Assembly: GCA_900470775.1 (NCBI GenBank)
Contig: UCBZ01000034.1
Location: 115,097 to 179,096 of the forward strand
Origin: Hyphomicrobiales bacterium
GTDB taxonomy: Bacteria; Pseudomonadota; Alphaproteobacteria; Rhizobiales; Beijerinckiaceae
Length of the DNA: 64,000 nt
Direction of reading: 5' to 3'
In this document: piece after piece, positions 43,819 through 55,357 of the stretch
Layout of the letters: each line of letters starts with the position of its first letter
How positions within the stretch are numbered: position 1 is the first letter of the stretch
The notes under the pieces: model-generated
The model's input: only the letters and a program-made list of their open reading frames with translations
Databases searched by the model: none
What the model was told of the DNA's origin: nothing
Position numbers and translations under genes: made by a program

Positions 43819-44604
43819 CTATACAATGCCGAGCGCGGCCGGCACGTCTTCGATATGGAGTTGCTCGCCCTCCGCCAGTCGGCCACCACTGAGAATCCGG
43901 CAGTAGATGCCGCAATCAAAATGGCCGAAGGCGGTCATCAGCGCCTTGGGTAGTTGCAGGTCGCGGGCGCCAGTCTGCGGATCGACATTGGTCGCCGCGC
44001 AGCGCTCGATCCGCTTGATGACCTGCAGCCTGACGCCCGAAGCGGTTGTCAGTTCGCGGCCGGCCAGATCGAGTTCCGCCCAGGCATCGATGCCCTCGAC
44101 CATGATGTTGCCGCGGAAGCGCAGCGGATCGATCGGGAGACCGACGCGTGCCTCGAGATCGGCGACGCTGGCGAGGTTGATGATCGAGACGAATCCGGAG
44201 CGGGAATCGGTGAAGCGGTAGCCCTTGGGTGCCTGCAGCAGGCGTGGCGTGCCGCGCAGGGCGCCGGGCATGAAGCTCTCGAAGAAGGCGGTGATCCGCT
44301 CGCGTCCCTCCGGCGTCGCCGTGCTGGCGCGCAGCATGTCGTTTCCGGCTCCGGCGATGACGAGGTCCCCGCTGGCGTCGTCATAGCGCGTGCGCAACGT
44401 CGCCAGCACCTCTTGGCGCATCAGCATCAGGTATTTGATCTTGGGCTGGTGCACCGGCTCCGCCGGGTCGAAACCCGACGGCCCGTTCTCGATCGCAAAC
44501 AGCCGGTCACCGGGGAAATACGCCCCCTCTTCGAGAACGGTGGCGGTCAGGCGTTCCGGCGAGAGACCCTTGACGGGGTAGCGATAGAGCGAGGCGATGC
44601 GCAT
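43819..44604 (-). CDS. MOSC domain-containing protein
   Basis: This protein of about 261 residues has the N-terminal MOSC beta-barrel (RIASLYRYPVKGLSPERL) followed by the MOSC domain, in which the conserved cysteine is in KRIERCAATNVDPQTGARD. This layout is shared with the mARC/YcbX group that uses or transfers molybdenum cofactor sulfur, reducing N-hydroxylated compounds or handling sulfur. Start ATG 44604 is preferred over a TTG five codons earlier. It ends 8 bp from the terminator and is convergent with the DUF4167 gene. Confidence 0.88.
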   Translation of the reverse strand: MRIASLYRYPVKGLSPERLTATVLEEGAYFPGDRLFAIENGPSGFDPAEPVHQPKIKYLMLMRQEVLATLRTRYDDASGDLVIAGAGNDMLRASTATPEGRERITAFFESFMPGALRGTPRLLQAPKGYRFTDSRSGFVSIINLASVADLEARVGLPIDPLRFRGNIMVEGIDAWAELDLAGRELTTASGVRLQVIKRIERCAATNVDPQTGARDLQLPKALMTAFGHFDCGIYCRILSGGRLAEGEQLHIEDVPAALGIV

Positions 44605-44686
44605 GGAGAAAATCCGCAAGTCGATCGAAACGGCAGGATAGCGCGAGAGCCAGGCGGGGATCGATCAAATCCTCGCATGGATGCGA

Positions 44687-45031
44687 TCAGCTCCGGGAAA
44701 TCCGGGTCCGGATCGCTTCTTCTTCCACCTCAGGCAGATCGGCGACCGAGCGCTGGCAGCCCCAGCCGGCGAGCACGGCGTCGGTGTCGTCCACCACGAA
44801 GAAGCGCGCCGCCTCGCGGTCATAACCATCGCTGAGCAACTGCTCGTAGTCGGTGTGGACGTGGCGAACATGGCTGCCGAGCGCCAGCCAGAGCGCGGTC
44901 GTCGGCGGCAGGTCCTTCATGTGCCGGCGCTCGGCCAGGGCGACCACGGCCTGCGCATCGGCGAGCGGAATGCCAGGCGCCAGCGCCCGGAGCGCCTTAC
45001 GGATCGACAGCTGGCGTTGGGTTCCGGCCAT
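44687..45031 (-). CDS. DUF2293 domain-containing protein
   Basis: The 114-residue protein matches the DUF2293 pattern: [71 protein letters not shown] (cited in part). The family is small, cytosolic and without known function, widespread in Hyphomicrobiales. The ATG is at 45031. It is divergent from clpB, sharing an upstream region of 180 bp that carries a heat-shock promoter candidate for clpB. Confidence 0.82.
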   Translation of the reverse strand: MAGTQRQLSIRKALRALAPGIPLADAQAVVALAERRHMKDLPPTTALWLALGSHVRHVHTDYEQLLSDGYDREAARFFVVDDTDAVLAGWGCQRSVADLPEVEEEAIRTRISRS

Positions 45032-45087
45032 GTCGAGAAAGTGGGCCTACGATTTGATGCTCGTCAATGCTTTGCAGGTCGCCGCCC

Positions 45088-45116
45088 CTTACGTTGCGCA
45101 GATGCCACACCTATCT
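45088..45116 (+). promoter_or_regulatory. Candidate heat-shock (sigma-32) promoter of clpB
   Basis: CTTA (45088-45091) and CCTATCT (45110-45116) are separated by 18 bases, close to the alphaproteobacterial RpoH pattern CTTG-N17/18-CYTAT. The site is 96 bp before the clpB ATG. One base of the -35 element differs. Confidence 0.45.
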
Positions 45117-45211
45117 CTGATGGCGAGGGGCGGCCCAGACGGGAGCTCCATCCTGACAAGAGGCAACCGGTTCACGCTGCTACGGGGCGTACCGGTGGGC
45201 GGAGTGATGAG

Positions 45212-47833
<2,622 letters not shown>

Positions 47834-47847
47834 CGCGGCTTAAAACG

Positions 47848-47940
47848 CGTCATCCTCGGGCGGCGCGGAGCGCCGACCCGGGGATATCGGGTAAGATGAA
47901 TCTCCGGCAAGAGATGCTCGGGTCAAGCCCGAGCATGACG
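47848..47940. repeat. Dispersed palindrome, CGTCATNCTCGGG family
   Basis: CGTCATCCTCGGGcggcgc…CCGACCCGGGGAT forms the left half, and ATGCTCGGGtcaaGCCCGAGCAT the right, joined by a CTCCGGCAAGAGAT spacer also found at 62128. It sits between the convergent clpB and metW genes. Confidence 0.82.
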
Positions 47941-47946
47941 CCCCTG

Positions 47947-48570
47947 TTATCCCCGCTTCAGCAAAAACACCGCCTGCGCGCCGAACAGGTTCCAGAACCA
48001 CCACGGCGCGCTGACGCCGACGCGGCCGCCAGCCGCGTCGAGCGCCACCGCCCGCTCCTTCACCGCTCCGATCGTGTCGCACAGCGTGACGAAATCGCGG
48101 ATCGTGCAGAAATGGATGTTGGGCGTGTCCCACCAGGAATAGGGCAGGGAATCCGTCACCGGCATGCGGCCGAGGAAGAAGATCTGGCCGCGCATCCGCC
48201 AATGCCCGAAATTTGGGAAAGAGATGATGGCGCGCCGGCCGATCCGCAGCATCTGCTCCAGCACGAGGCGCGGATCGCGCGTCGCCTGGATCGTCTGGGA
48301 CAGGATGACGTAGTCGAAGGAATCATCCGGATAGGCGGCGAGATCGGTATCGGCATCGCCCTGGATCACCGAGAGGCCGCGCGCGACGCAGCCCGCCACG
48401 CCCTCGCGCGACAACTCGATCCCGCGCGCATCGACATTGCGGGTCTCGGCCAGCAGCGCCAGCAACTGCCCGTCGCCGCAGCCGACATCGAGCACGCGCG
48501 AACCCGGCGTCACCATCTCGGCGACGAGCTTGAGGTCGATACGGTTGGTGTGGAGGTCGGGCAGGGTCAT
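47947..48570 (-). CDS. metW: Methionine biosynthesis protein MetW
   Basis: This 207-residue methyltransferase-fold protein has RVLDVGCGDGQLLALLAE as its SAM-type motif I, RGIELSREGVAGCVARGLSVIQGDAD and the C-terminal WWDTPNIHFCTIRDFVTLC typical of MetW. MetW is required with MetX for homoserine acylation in many bacteria. It lies 4 bp after metX, so the pair is co-transcribed. Confidence 0.93.
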   Translation of the reverse strand: MTLPDLHTNRIDLKLVAEMVTPGSRVLDVGCGDGQLLALLAETRNVDARGIELSREGVAGCVARGLSVIQGDADTDLAAYPDDSFDYVILSQTIQATRDPRLVLEQMLRIGRRAIISFPNFGHWRMRGQIFFLGRMPVTDSLPYSWWDTPNIHFCTIRDFVTLCDTIGAVKERAVALDAAGGRVGVSAPWWFWNLFGAQAVFLLKRG

Positions 48571-48574
48571 GGCG

Positions 48575-49744
48575 TCAGAGCCCCCGCGCCCGGGCCGCCG
48601 AGCCGATGAAGCCGCGCGTCGTGGCGAACAGGTTCGGCTCCTCGAGCAGAAAGGCGTCGTGGCCCTTGTCGCTTTCGAGCTCGACGAAGGAGACCGAGGC
48701 GCCCGCCGCGTTCAGCGCATGCACGATCGCGCGGGAATCGCTCGTCGGGAACAGCCAGTCCGAGGTGAAGGAGGCGACGCAAAAGCGCGTCTTCGTCCCC
48801 GCGAAGGCCTTGGCCAGCACGCCGTCATGGTCGGCGGCGAGGTCGAAATAATCCATCGCCCGCGTCACGTAGAGATAGGAATTGGCGTCGAAGCGCTCGA
48901 CGAAGGACAGCCCCTGATAGCGCAGATAGCTTTCAACCTGGAAATCCGCGTCGAAGGAGAAGGTCGGCGCCTCCCGGTCCTGCAGCTTGCGGCCGAATTT
49001 GCGGTGCAGTGCCGGCTCCGAGAGATAGGTGATATGCGCGCCCATCCGCGCCACCGAAAGCCCCTTGGAGGGCCGTGTGCCCTCTTCGAGATAGCGCCCG
49101 CCGCGCCATTCCGGATCGGCCATCACCGCCTGACGGCCGACCTCGTGGAAGGCGATGTTCTGAGCCGAGTGCTTGGCGGCGGTGGCCAGTGGCAGCGCCG
49201 AGAACACGCGACTTGGATAGCTCGCCGCCCATTGCAGCACCTGCATCCCGCCCATCGAGCCGCCGGCCACGCAAAACAGTGTTTCGATGCCAAGCGCATC
49301 GATGAGGTGGCGCTGCGCCCGCACGATGTCGCGGATCGTCACCATCGGGAAGGAAAGGCCCCAAGGCTGGCCGGTCTCGGGGTTGGTCGAGGCCGGCCCC
49401 GTCGTGCCGGTGCAACCGCCGACGACATTGGCGCAGATCACGAAGAAGCGGTCGGTATCGATCGGCTTGCACGAGCCGACCATCGCCGTCCACCAGCCAT
49501 CCTTGCCGGTGATCGGATTGCGGCTGGCGACATGCTGGTCGCCGGTCAGGGCGTGGCAGACCAGGATGGCGTTGGATTTCGCCGCGTTCAATGTCCCGTA
49601 GGTCTGGTAGGCGATCTGCCAGTGATCGAGCGCGACGCCGCAATCCATCAGCAGCGGCGTCTCGGGGCCGAAGCGCACGACCTCGCTGGTGGGTTCGTTG
49701 GCTTCCTTCAGCGGATCGGCCAGTCCTGTAGAAAAATCGCTCAT
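48575..49744 (-). CDS. metX: Homoserine O-acyltransferase MetX
   Basis: This 389-residue alpha/beta-hydrolase-fold enzyme activates homoserine for methionine synthesis. The nucleophile elbow is [17 protein letters not shown] with serine, and the late Asp/His pair is in [17 protein letters not shown]. Acetyl- and succinyl-CoA-using members cannot be separated by these motifs alone, so the acyl donor is left open. The ATG is at 49744. A 16-bp spaced palindrome lies 44 bp upstream. MetX-MetW is the normal alphaproteobacterial arrangement. Confidence 0.93.
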   Translation of the reverse strand: MSDFSTGLADPLKEANEPTSEVVRFGPETPLLMDCGVALDHWQIAYQTYGTLNAAKSNAILVCHALTGDQHVASRNPITGKDGWWTAMVGSCKPIDTDRFFVICANVVGGCTGTTGPASTNPETGQPWGLSFPMVTIRDIVRAQRHLIDALGIETLFCVAGGSMGGMQVLQWAASYPSRVFSALPLATAAKHSAQNIAFHEVGRQAVMADPEWRGGRYLEEGTRPSKGLSVARMGAHITYLSEPALHRKFGRKLQDREAPTFSFDADFQVESYLRYQGLSFVERFDANSYLYVTRAMDYFDLAADHDGVLAKAFAGTKTRFCVASFTSDWLFPTSDSRAIVHALNAAGASVSFVELESDKGHDAFLLEEPNLFATTRGFIGSAARARGL

Positions 49745-49787
49745 TCTTGTCCGCTTCGACGGGATAGTTTGTCTTGCCGGTCAGCTT

Positions 49788-49803
49788 GTTCGAAAGATCG
49801 AAC
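49788..49803. promoter_or_regulatory. Spaced palindrome GTTCGA-N4-TCGAAC upstream of metX
   Basis: Perfect 6-bp arms around AAGA lie 44-59 bp before the metX start. It may be a repressor site or the base of a short leader hairpin. I looked for a SAM-II riboswitch here and did not find its conserved core. Confidence 0.35.
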
Positions 49804-49903
49804 TCTAGCGATGCCGCGACACGCGCCTTCTGTCAACGCGGCGATGCGCCCGGCGGCTTTGCCAAGGGGCGAAGGGAGCGCTAAGAGCCTAGCCTAACCC
49901 TGA

Positions 49904-50008
49904 GCCCTCATCCTGAGGAGCCGCGAAGCGGCGTCTCGAAGGATGCTCCAGCGCACTCTGGATCATCCTTCGAGACGCGGGCTTGCGCCCGCTCCTCAGG
50001 ATGAGGGC
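49904..50008. repeat. Dispersed palindrome, GCCCTCATCCTGAGGAG family
   Basis: GCCCTCATCCTGAGGAG at the left end and its exact complement at 49992-50008 form perfect 17-bp arms. The inner pair GTCTCGAAGGATG / CATCCTTCGAGAC is also perfect. The same unit recurs at 60716. It ends 34 bp before the chorismate mutase ATG. Confidence 0.92.
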
Positions 50009-50042
50009 TTCGGAATTCAGCCGAAAAGCGCGTCTTGCCATC

Positions 50043-50897
50043 ATGACCGAAGCCGTTCCGACCACCCAGGCCGCCCCCACGACTCTTGCCGATCTGCGCG
50101 CCGGGATCGATCGCATCGACGCGGAGATGCATGCGCTCTTGATGGAGCGTTCCTCGATCATCGAGACGCTGATCTCGGTGAAGAAGACGCAGGCCTCGGG
50201 CTCGGCCTTCCGCCCCGGCCGCGAGGCCGACATGATGAAGCGCCTCGCCTTGCGCCATAAGGGCCTGCTGCCGCTCGACACCATCGAGGGCATCTGGCGC
50301 ATCATCATCGCGACCTTCACCTATGTGCAGGCGAACTACGCGGTCCATGCCGATGTCTCCGGCGGCGATGCGGCGATGCGCGATTCCGCCCGCTTCCATT
50401 TCGGCTTCACCGTGCCCTTCGTCACCCATGAGGATGCGCGCGCCGTCATCCGCGCGGTGGCGGACTCCGCCGGCGATCTCGGCATCTTCCGGATGGATCA
50501 GGGCGCCAGCGCCGGCATCTGGTGGCGCGACCTAATCGGCGCTGACGCGCCCAAGATCATCGCGCGGCTGCCCTTCATCGAACGCCCTGACCATCCCGCC
50601 GGCACGCCGGTCTACTGCATCGCCAAGCCCCTGGCCGACGCCGCCATGCGCGAGATCGTGCTCTATGCCGCCCGCGTCGAGCGCTGGTCGGAGCCGTTGC
50701 GCGCCGGCCTTGCCCAGCATCTCGCCGAGGTCTCGGCCTCGGCGGCCGACGGCTCGCATCTCTCGCTGCTGGTCGCGGCGTCGGGTGAGGTCGACCAGGC
50801 CACCATCCGCCGCTCGCTGGAGCCCGCCGGCTTGAGCGACTTCGCCGAGATCGGCAGCCACGCCGCCCGCTTCGCCTTCAAATCCGTCCGTTCGTGA
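50043..50897 (+). CDS. Chorismate mutase (AroQ type) with extra C-terminal domain
   Basis: The 284-residue protein begins with a chorismate mutase domain (about 14-95: LADLRAGIDRIDAEMHALLMERSSIIETLISVKK, in part) with the expected Arg/Lys active-site residues, converting chorismate to prephenate. A C-terminal domain of about 180 residues follows (HFGFTVPFVTHEDARAVIRAVADSAGDLGIFRMDQG, in part); it is conserved in related alphaproteobacteria but I cannot name it. It is neither a prephenate dehydratase (no TRF motif seen) nor a dehydrogenase. The gene precedes hisC and a prephenate dehydrogenase gene, so it feeds tyrosine and phenylalanine synthesis. Confidence 0.82.
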   Translation: MTEAVPTTQAAPTTLADLRAGIDRIDAEMHALLMERSSIIETLISVKKTQASGSAFRPGREADMMKRLALRHKGLLPLDTIEGIWRIIIATFTYVQANYAVHADVSGGDAAMRDSARFHFGFTVPFVTHEDARAVIRAVADSAGDLGIFRMDQGASAGIWWRDLIGADAPKIIARLPFIERPDHPAGTPVYCIAKPLADAAMREIVLYAARVERWSEPLRAGLAQHLAEVSASAADGSHLSLLVAASGEVDQATIRRSLEPAGLSDFAEIGSHAARFAFKSVRS

Positions 50898-50924
50898 ACC
50901 GCTTCTGATGTCCTCCTGAACCGC

Positions 50925-51029
50925 CACCGTCATCCTGGACGTCGCGCAGCGGCGCTCCGGGATCCATCGTAGAGTGCGAAGCCCTCCGACGGATCCCGGG
51001 CCGACCTTCGGTCGCCCAGGATGACGGTG
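50925..51029. repeat. Dispersed palindrome, CGTCATCCTGG family
   Basis: CACCGTCATCCTGG and CCAGGATGACGGTG give perfect 14-bp ends, with an inner GGGATCC / GGATCCC pair. It lies between the chorismate mutase gene and hisC, 28 bp before the hisC start. Confidence 0.88.
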
Positions 51030-51057
51030 CGGTTGCTAGAACCGAGAGAGCAACACC

Positions 51058-52158
51058 ATGTCTATCGCCTCCCGCCCCATGCCCCGTCCCGGCGTCCTCG
51101 ATATCGAGGCCTATGTCCCCGGCAAGTCGGCCGCTCCGGCCGGCGTCAAGCTGCACAAGCTCTCCTCCAACGAGACCCCGCTGGGGCCGAGCCCCAAGGC
51201 GGTCGAGGCCTATGGCAAAATCGCCAGCAAGCTTGAGCTCTATCCTGACGGATCCTCGACCAAGCTGCGCGAGGCGATCGCCGGGCGCTACGGCCTCGAT
51301 GCCGGCCGCATCCTCTGCGGCACCGGCTCGGACGAACTGCTTCAGCTCATCACCAAGGCCTATCTCGGCGATGGTGACGAGGGCGTCTTCACCGAGCACG
51401 GCTTCCTTGTCTACCGGATCGCGATCCTCGCGGCCGGCGGCAGGCCGGTCGTGGTTCCCGAGAAGAACTACACGGCCGATGTCGACGCGATCCTCGCCGC
51501 GGTGACGCCGCGTACGAAGATCGTCTTCCTCGCCAATCCCAACAACCCGACCGGCACCTATCTGCCCTTCGATGAGGTCAAGCGCCTGCAGGCCGGCCTG
51601 CCGCCGCATGTCCTGCTCGTGCTGGACGCGGCCTATGCCGAATATGTCCGCCGCAACGACTATGCTTCTGGGCTCGAACTGGTCGCCGAGAGCGAGAACG
51701 TCGTGATGACGCGCACCTTCTCGAAGATCTATGGCCTCGCCAATCTGCGCATCGGCTGGATGTATGGCCCCGCGCACATCATCGATGCGCTGGAGCGCAT
51801 CCGCGGTCCGTTCAACGTCAATGGCGCGGCGATCGAGGCCGGCGCCGCTGCCATCGCCGACGAGGCGCATGTCGCCGCCGCCATCGAGCACAACGACACA
51901 TGGCTGGCCTGGACCACGGCCGAGTTGGAGAAGCTCGGCCTGACCGTCACGCCCTCGGTCGGCAACTTCGTCCTGATCCATTTCCCGACGACGCCCGGCA
52001 AGACCGCCAAGGAGGCCGACGCCTTCCTGACGCAGCGCGGCCTGATCCTGCGCGGCGTCGGCGCCTATGGGCTGCCGGGCTCGCTGCGCATGACGATCGG
52101 CACCGAGGAAGCGAACCGCCTCGTCGTCGCCGCGCTCGCCGAATTCCTGGCGGCATGA
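51058..52158 (+). CDS. hisC: Histidinol-phosphate / aromatic aminotransferase
   Basis: This 366-residue PLP enzyme of fold type I has the HisC pattern: [56 protein letters not shown] and the PLP lysine in [20 protein letters not shown]. Located between chorismate mutase and prephenate dehydrogenase, it probably also serves as the aromatic aminotransferase, as in other bacteria where HisC-type enzymes do both. The stop overlaps the tyrA start by ATGA. Confidence 0.92.
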   Translation: MSIASRPMPRPGVLDIEAYVPGKSAAPAGVKLHKLSSNETPLGPSPKAVEAYGKIASKLELYPDGSSTKLREAIAGRYGLDAGRILCGTGSDELLQLITKAYLGDGDEGVFTEHGFLVYRIAILAAGGRPVVVPEKNYTADVDAILAAVTPRTKIVFLANPNNPTGTYLPFDEVKRLQAGLPPHVLLVLDAAYAEYVRRNDYASGLELVAESENVVMTRTFSKIYGLANLRIGWMYGPAHIIDALERIRGPFNVNGAAIEAGAAAIADEAHVAAAIEHNDTWLAWTTAELEKLGLTVTPSVGNFVLIHFPTTPGKTAKEADAFLTQRGLILRGVGAYGLPGSLRMTIGTEEANRLVVAALAEFLAA

Positions 52159-53105
52159 TGGCGCCCGCGCAGCAGAGCTTCGCGTCGCGTCGCTCTGAGC
52201 CGCTCTTCGGGCGGCTCGCAATCATCGGCATCGGGCTGATCGGCTCGTCGATCGCCCATGCGGCCAAGGATCTGAACCTCGCCGGCCGCGTCGTCCTCTA
52301 CGATCGCGACGAGGCGGTGCGCCAGCGTGCCCGCGAACTCGGCCTCGGCCATGAAGTCGCGGAGACGGCAGCCGAGGCTGCCGAGCAGGCGGACCATGTC
52401 GTGCTCTGCGTGCCCGTCGGCGCCTGCGGCGCGGTCGCAGCCGAGATCGCGTCCTCGCTGAAGCCGGGCGCGATCCTGTCGGATGTCGGTTCGGTGAAGA
52501 ACGCCGTGGTCGAGGCGGTGATGCCACATCTGCCCGAGGGCGTGCATTTCGTCCCGGCCCATCCGGTCGCCGGTACCGAGAATTCCGGCCCCGATGCCGG
52601 CTTCCCGAGCCTGTTCCTCAACCGCTGGTGCATCCTGACGCCGCCGGATGGCACGGACGAGACCGCCATCGCCCGCACCCGACAGTTCTGGGAGGGCATG
52701 GGCGCGATCGTCGAGGTGATGACCGCGACGCATCACGACCTCGTGCTCGCCGTCACCAGCCATCTGCCGCATCTGATCGCCTACAACATCGTCGGCACGG
52801 CCGAGGATCTGGCTGCGGTGACGCAGTCGGAGGTGATCAAGTTCTCGGCCGGCGGCTTTCGTGACTTCACCCGCATCGCCGCATCCGACCCGACGATGTG
52901 GCGCGACGTCTTCCTGCACAACAAGGATGCGGTGCTGGAGATGCTCGGCCGTTTCAGCGAGGATCTGGCGGTGCTGACCCGGGCGATCCGCTTCGGCGAC
53001 GGCGAGACCCTGCACAAGCACTTCACCCGCACCCGCGCCATCCGCCGCGGGATCGTGGCTCTGGGGCAGGAAAAGCCGGAGACGGAGAAGCTGCGCAAGG
53101 ATTAG
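52155..53105 (+). CDS. tyrA: Prephenate/arogenate dehydrogenase
   Basis: The 316-residue enzyme oxidatively decarboxylates prephenate or arogenate on the way to tyrosine. It has the NAD(P) fold [34 protein letters not shown], the substrate region [23 protein letters not shown] and the histidine-containing [21 protein letters not shown]. It begins at ATG 52155, overlapping hisC by 4 bp. Which of the two substrates is preferred cannot be decided from motifs. It ends 76 bp before the tRNA gene. Confidence 0.92.
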   Translation: MMAPAQQSFASRRSEPLFGRLAIIGIGLIGSSIAHAAKDLNLAGRVVLYDRDEAVRQRARELGLGHEVAETAAEAAEQADHVVLCVPVGACGAVAAEIASSLKPGAILSDVGSVKNAVVEAVMPHLPEGVHFVPAHPVAGTENSGPDAGFPSLFLNRWCILTPPDGTDETAIARTRQFWEGMGAIVEVMTATHHDLVLAVTSHLPHLIAYNIVGTAEDLAAVTQSEVIKFSAGGFRDFTRIAASDPTMWRDVFLHNKDAVLEMLGRFSEDLAVLTRAIRFGDGETLHKHFTRTRAIRRGIVALGQEKPETEKLRKD

Positions 53106-53141
53106 GGGAGGGCGAAATGTGGATCGTGGGCAGGCTTCGTC

Positions 53142-53170
53142 TTGCCAAGAATCGGCCTTGCTGATACAGC
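53142..53170 (+). promoter_or_regulatory. Promoter of tRNA-Thr
   Basis: TTGCCA (53142-53147) and TACAGC (53165-53170) are spaced by 17 bases, a good housekeeping promoter. The start would lie a few bases before the tRNA at 53181. Confidence 0.6.
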
Positions 53171-53180
53171 CCCACCCGTC

Positions 53181-53256
53181 GCCGCTTTAGCTCAGCTGGT
53201 AGAGCACCTCATTCGTAATGAGGGGGTCGGGGGTTCGAATCCCTCAAGCGGCACCA
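53181..53256 (+). tRNA. tRNA-Thr (anticodon CGU)
   Basis: The full cloverleaf is readable over 76 bases. The acceptor GCCGCTT pairs with AAGCGGC, the D arm is GCTCAGCTGGTAGAGC, the anticodon stem CCTCA/TGAGG closes the loop TTCGTAA (anticodon CGT at 53214-53216), the T arm contains GGTTCGAATC, and ACCA is encoded at the end. It reads the threonine codon ACG. Confidence 0.97.
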
Positions 53257-53344
53257 CTTTCATCCATTACCTCATTGCCAAATCACATCTCCGCAAAGCA
53301 TGTTGGCGAACAAAAGTAGAACTCGAAGGCGCGGGCATGAGGCG

Positions 53345-53896
53345 ATGAGCGGGCCATACGATCCGAGGGCAATCGCGAACCTCATGCTGGACGAGGCAGA
53401 TCGGCGCGGATGGAAGATTACCAACCTCGCTCTCCAGAAGCTGCTCTATTTCGCCCATGGAATAAATCTGACGAAGACAAAGCGACCACTTGTGTCGGGC
53501 TACTTCGAGGCTTGGCAGTACGGCCCAGTCCACCCCGCTGTGTATCGTGCGTTCAAACTGTCAGGCTCGGCGCCAATCGTTGAACGCGCTGTGGCAAAAG
53601 ATCCCCTGACCGGGCAGGCCCGTGACCTCCCGAAACCATCTGACCTTGATGTCATCGACCTCGTGTCTGATGTGATGAGATCATACGGGCACTTGTCGCC
53701 TGGAAGGCTCGTTGACCTTTCGCACGCAAAGGACTCGCCATGGTCCGTGGTGGTGGACAAAGCGCGAACGGATGTTGCATTTGGCATGCGAATACCGGAC
53801 GATGTGATCCTGGACCGATTCCGACATCATAAGGTGTCCGTCGGCACCAGTCCTCGCGCAGGAGAACCGCCCGGTGATGATACGCCCTTTACCTGA
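53345..53896 (+). CDS. Panacea/SocA-like (DUF4065) antitoxin-domain protein
   Basis: The 183-residue protein matches the Panacea domain found in SocA, GepA and PanA antitoxins: ANLMLDEADRRGWKITNLALQKLLYFAHGINLTKTKRPLVSGYFEAWQYGPVHPAVYRAF (cited in part). The LQKLLYFAHG and FEAWQYGPVHPAVY motifs are at normal positions (25-68). Panacea proteins are known to neutralise many unrelated toxins encoded next to them. The start is ATG 53345. The gene begins 89 bp after tRNA-Thr, overlaps the next gene by about 20 bp, and is less GC-rich than its neighbours, which suggests acquisition at the tRNA. Confidence 0.85.
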   Translation: MSGPYDPRAIANLMLDEADRRGWKITNLALQKLLYFAHGINLTKTKRPLVSGYFEAWQYGPVHPAVYRAFKLSGSAPIVERAVAKDPLTGQARDLPKPSDLDVIDLVSDVMRSYGHLSPGRLVDLSHAKDSPWSVVVDKARTDVAFGMRIPDDVILDRFRHHKVSVGTSPRAGEPPGDDTPFT

Positions 53897-54590
53897 AATT
53901 GACTTGGCGCGCATCGCGCCACAGCGCGATGACATGAAGCGTAAAAGCTTGGAGCAGATGAAGGGTGGATTCTCGACGTTCTCTTACAAGCCAGTTCGAT
54001 CCTGCTTTTCTGATATATTAAACGTCCAGCCGGATTTGGATTTGGGAGCAGCGCAGCGGACACCTTGGGCTGTAATCGAGGCAGAGCTACGGAAACGCAG
54101 CAGGTCAGACGAGGAGTTCAAATACAACCAGCGTGTCGCCCTAGGACTGCATGACTTCGCGACTTCTGGCCGCGTGATGGGGCGCAGGCACGAGTTCTTC
54201 CCTCTTTCGATGGGTATGGGCCAGAAGGTCACTTTCTGGTTGCCGATGATTGTTGCCATCGACGAGCAGGCCAGCGCTCTGTTTATCGAGCCGCGCCGTA
54301 CCAGAGGGTTGACCGTTGAAGGGCGCCGGTTTGCGTTCTCGATGATGCATGAGCGCATTCGAGCTGCTGACGAAGACTTTTCGGAGGTTCGGTTAACGAT
54401 CGCGCAGTTCGGCGATCCATCAGACGATCGTAGGGCCGTCAGGTTGCACACGGACGATGGGATTGAACTGTACCCCCGTGAGGAGCTCGAACAGATGGTC
54501 GTCTCAACCTATGAAATGTGGCGCGAGGTGCTTGAAGAGCGCGCACGCAATGCACAGGGCAGGGCGACAGGTACCGGATCACTTATCTGA
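53874..54590 (+). CDS. Unrecognised protein coupled to Panacea gene; candidate toxin
   Basis: I cannot assign this 238-residue protein to a family. It begins GTG 53874 or ATG 53877, inside the end of the Panacea gene, with AGGAG at 53859-53863. The N-terminus is basic (residues 15-40), a central part is hydrophobic-aromatic (FFPLSMGMGQKVTFWLPMIVAIDE, about 108-131, cited in part), and a strongly charged second half has ARSE-type basic/acidic alternation (RRTRGLTVEGRRFAFSMMHERIRAADEDF, in part) and an ELYPREELEQ segment near the end. No transmembrane helix is certain, and no nuclease, NTPase or Fic motif is seen. Its coupling to a Panacea gene makes a toxin role the leading hypothesis. Composition is lower in GC than flanks. 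Confidence 0.75.
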   Translation: MMIRPLPEIDLARIAPQRDDMKRKSLEQMKGGFSTFSYKPVRSCFSDILNVQPDLDLGAAQRTPWAVIEAELRKRSRSDEEFKYNQRVALGLHDFATSGRVMGRRHEFFPLSMGMGQKVTFWLPMIVAIDEQASALFIEPRRTRGLTVEGRRFAFSMMHERIRAADEDFSEVRLTIAQFGDPSDDRRAVRLHTDDGIELYPREELEQMVVSTYEMWREVLEERARNAQGRATGTGSLI

Positions 54591-54811
54591 CGGCTTTTAG
54601 AACACGGTATCAATTCAGATTGGACGAAACGGGCCATGGCGCGCCACGCGCTGACCCGGCCCATACGCCGCTGTTCCGCTGCCGCAAGGCTAGACCCTCC
54701 GCGCCCGCTCGAAAGCACGCCCGCGGCTCATTCGAACGTGGGACGCGGCGGCCGTTCGGATCGTCCATCGTCGGCTGGACAAGAGATCCAGCTTTCGCCC
54801 GGAGGACGATC

Positions 54812-55357
54812 ATGCGCATGCCATCCGCTTACTGTGCCGCCGCCGCGCTTGCCGTTCTGAGCTTTGGTTTCGGAGCCGGCGCGCTGGCGCAGACCTACAA
54901 ATCGGACGACATCGTCAAGCATTTCCAGCCGGCGATGCCGGCACCTCTGACACGCACGATGTGCGTCGGGACGGAGGCCGACTGCGGCCGCGCCGGTCAG
55001 GTCGTCAAGACCGCCTCGGTCGCCGCCTTCGACCTCGTCGTGCGGTTCCGCTACAATTCCGACGTGCTTGAGCCGGACGCGAAGATCAATCTCGACGAAT
55101 TCGCCAAGGCGCTCAGGACGCCGCAGCTTGGCTCCGCGCGCTTCGTCGTCGAGGGCCATACCGATGCCGCCGGCAGCCCGTCCTACAATTTCGAGCTCTC
55201 CCAGCGGCGCGCCGATGCCGTGGCGCATTATCTCGGCGAGAAAGGCGTCGCCGCCTCCCGGCTGCTGCCGCGTGGCTTCGGGCCGTCGCGGCCGATCGCC
55301 GGCGATCCGCTGGCGGGCGAGAATCGCCGGGTCGAGACGCGGCTGAGCAGCGATTGA
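54812..55357 (+). CDS. OmpA-family peptidoglycan-associated protein
   Basis: This 181-residue protein has a signal peptide (MRMPSAYCAAAALAVLSFGFGAGALAQ) and a C-terminal OmpA domain (about 75-180) with the peptidoglycan-binding pattern VVEGHTDAAGSPSYNFELSQRRADAVAHYL and a final ENRRVETRL (each cited in part). There is no beta-barrel, and the signal peptide lacks a lipobox. It has one early cysteine pair (MCVGTEADCGR). ATG 54812 follows GGAGG at the usual distance. The upstream gap of 221 bp after the Panacea pair shows no other feature. Confidence 0.9.
   Translation: MRMPSAYCAAAALAVLSFGFGAGALAQTYKSDDIVKHFQPAMPAPLTRTMCVGTEADCGRAGQVVKTASVAAFDLVVRFRYNSDVLEPDAKINLDEFAKALRTPQLGSARFVVEGHTDAAGSPSYNFELSQRRADAVAHYLGEKGVAASRLLPRGFGPSRPIAGDPLAGENRRVETRLSSD

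Noticed and set aside
49745..49903. SAM-II riboswitch upstream of metX
   Set aside because: The region was read on the metX strand for the conserved pseudoknot core; only a simple GTTCGA/TCGAAC hairpin was found.
53257..54811. Attachment-site duplicate of the tRNA-Thr 3' end after the Panacea pair
   Set aside because: I looked for the T-arm and acceptor sequence downstream and found no convincing second copy, so no att site is claimed.
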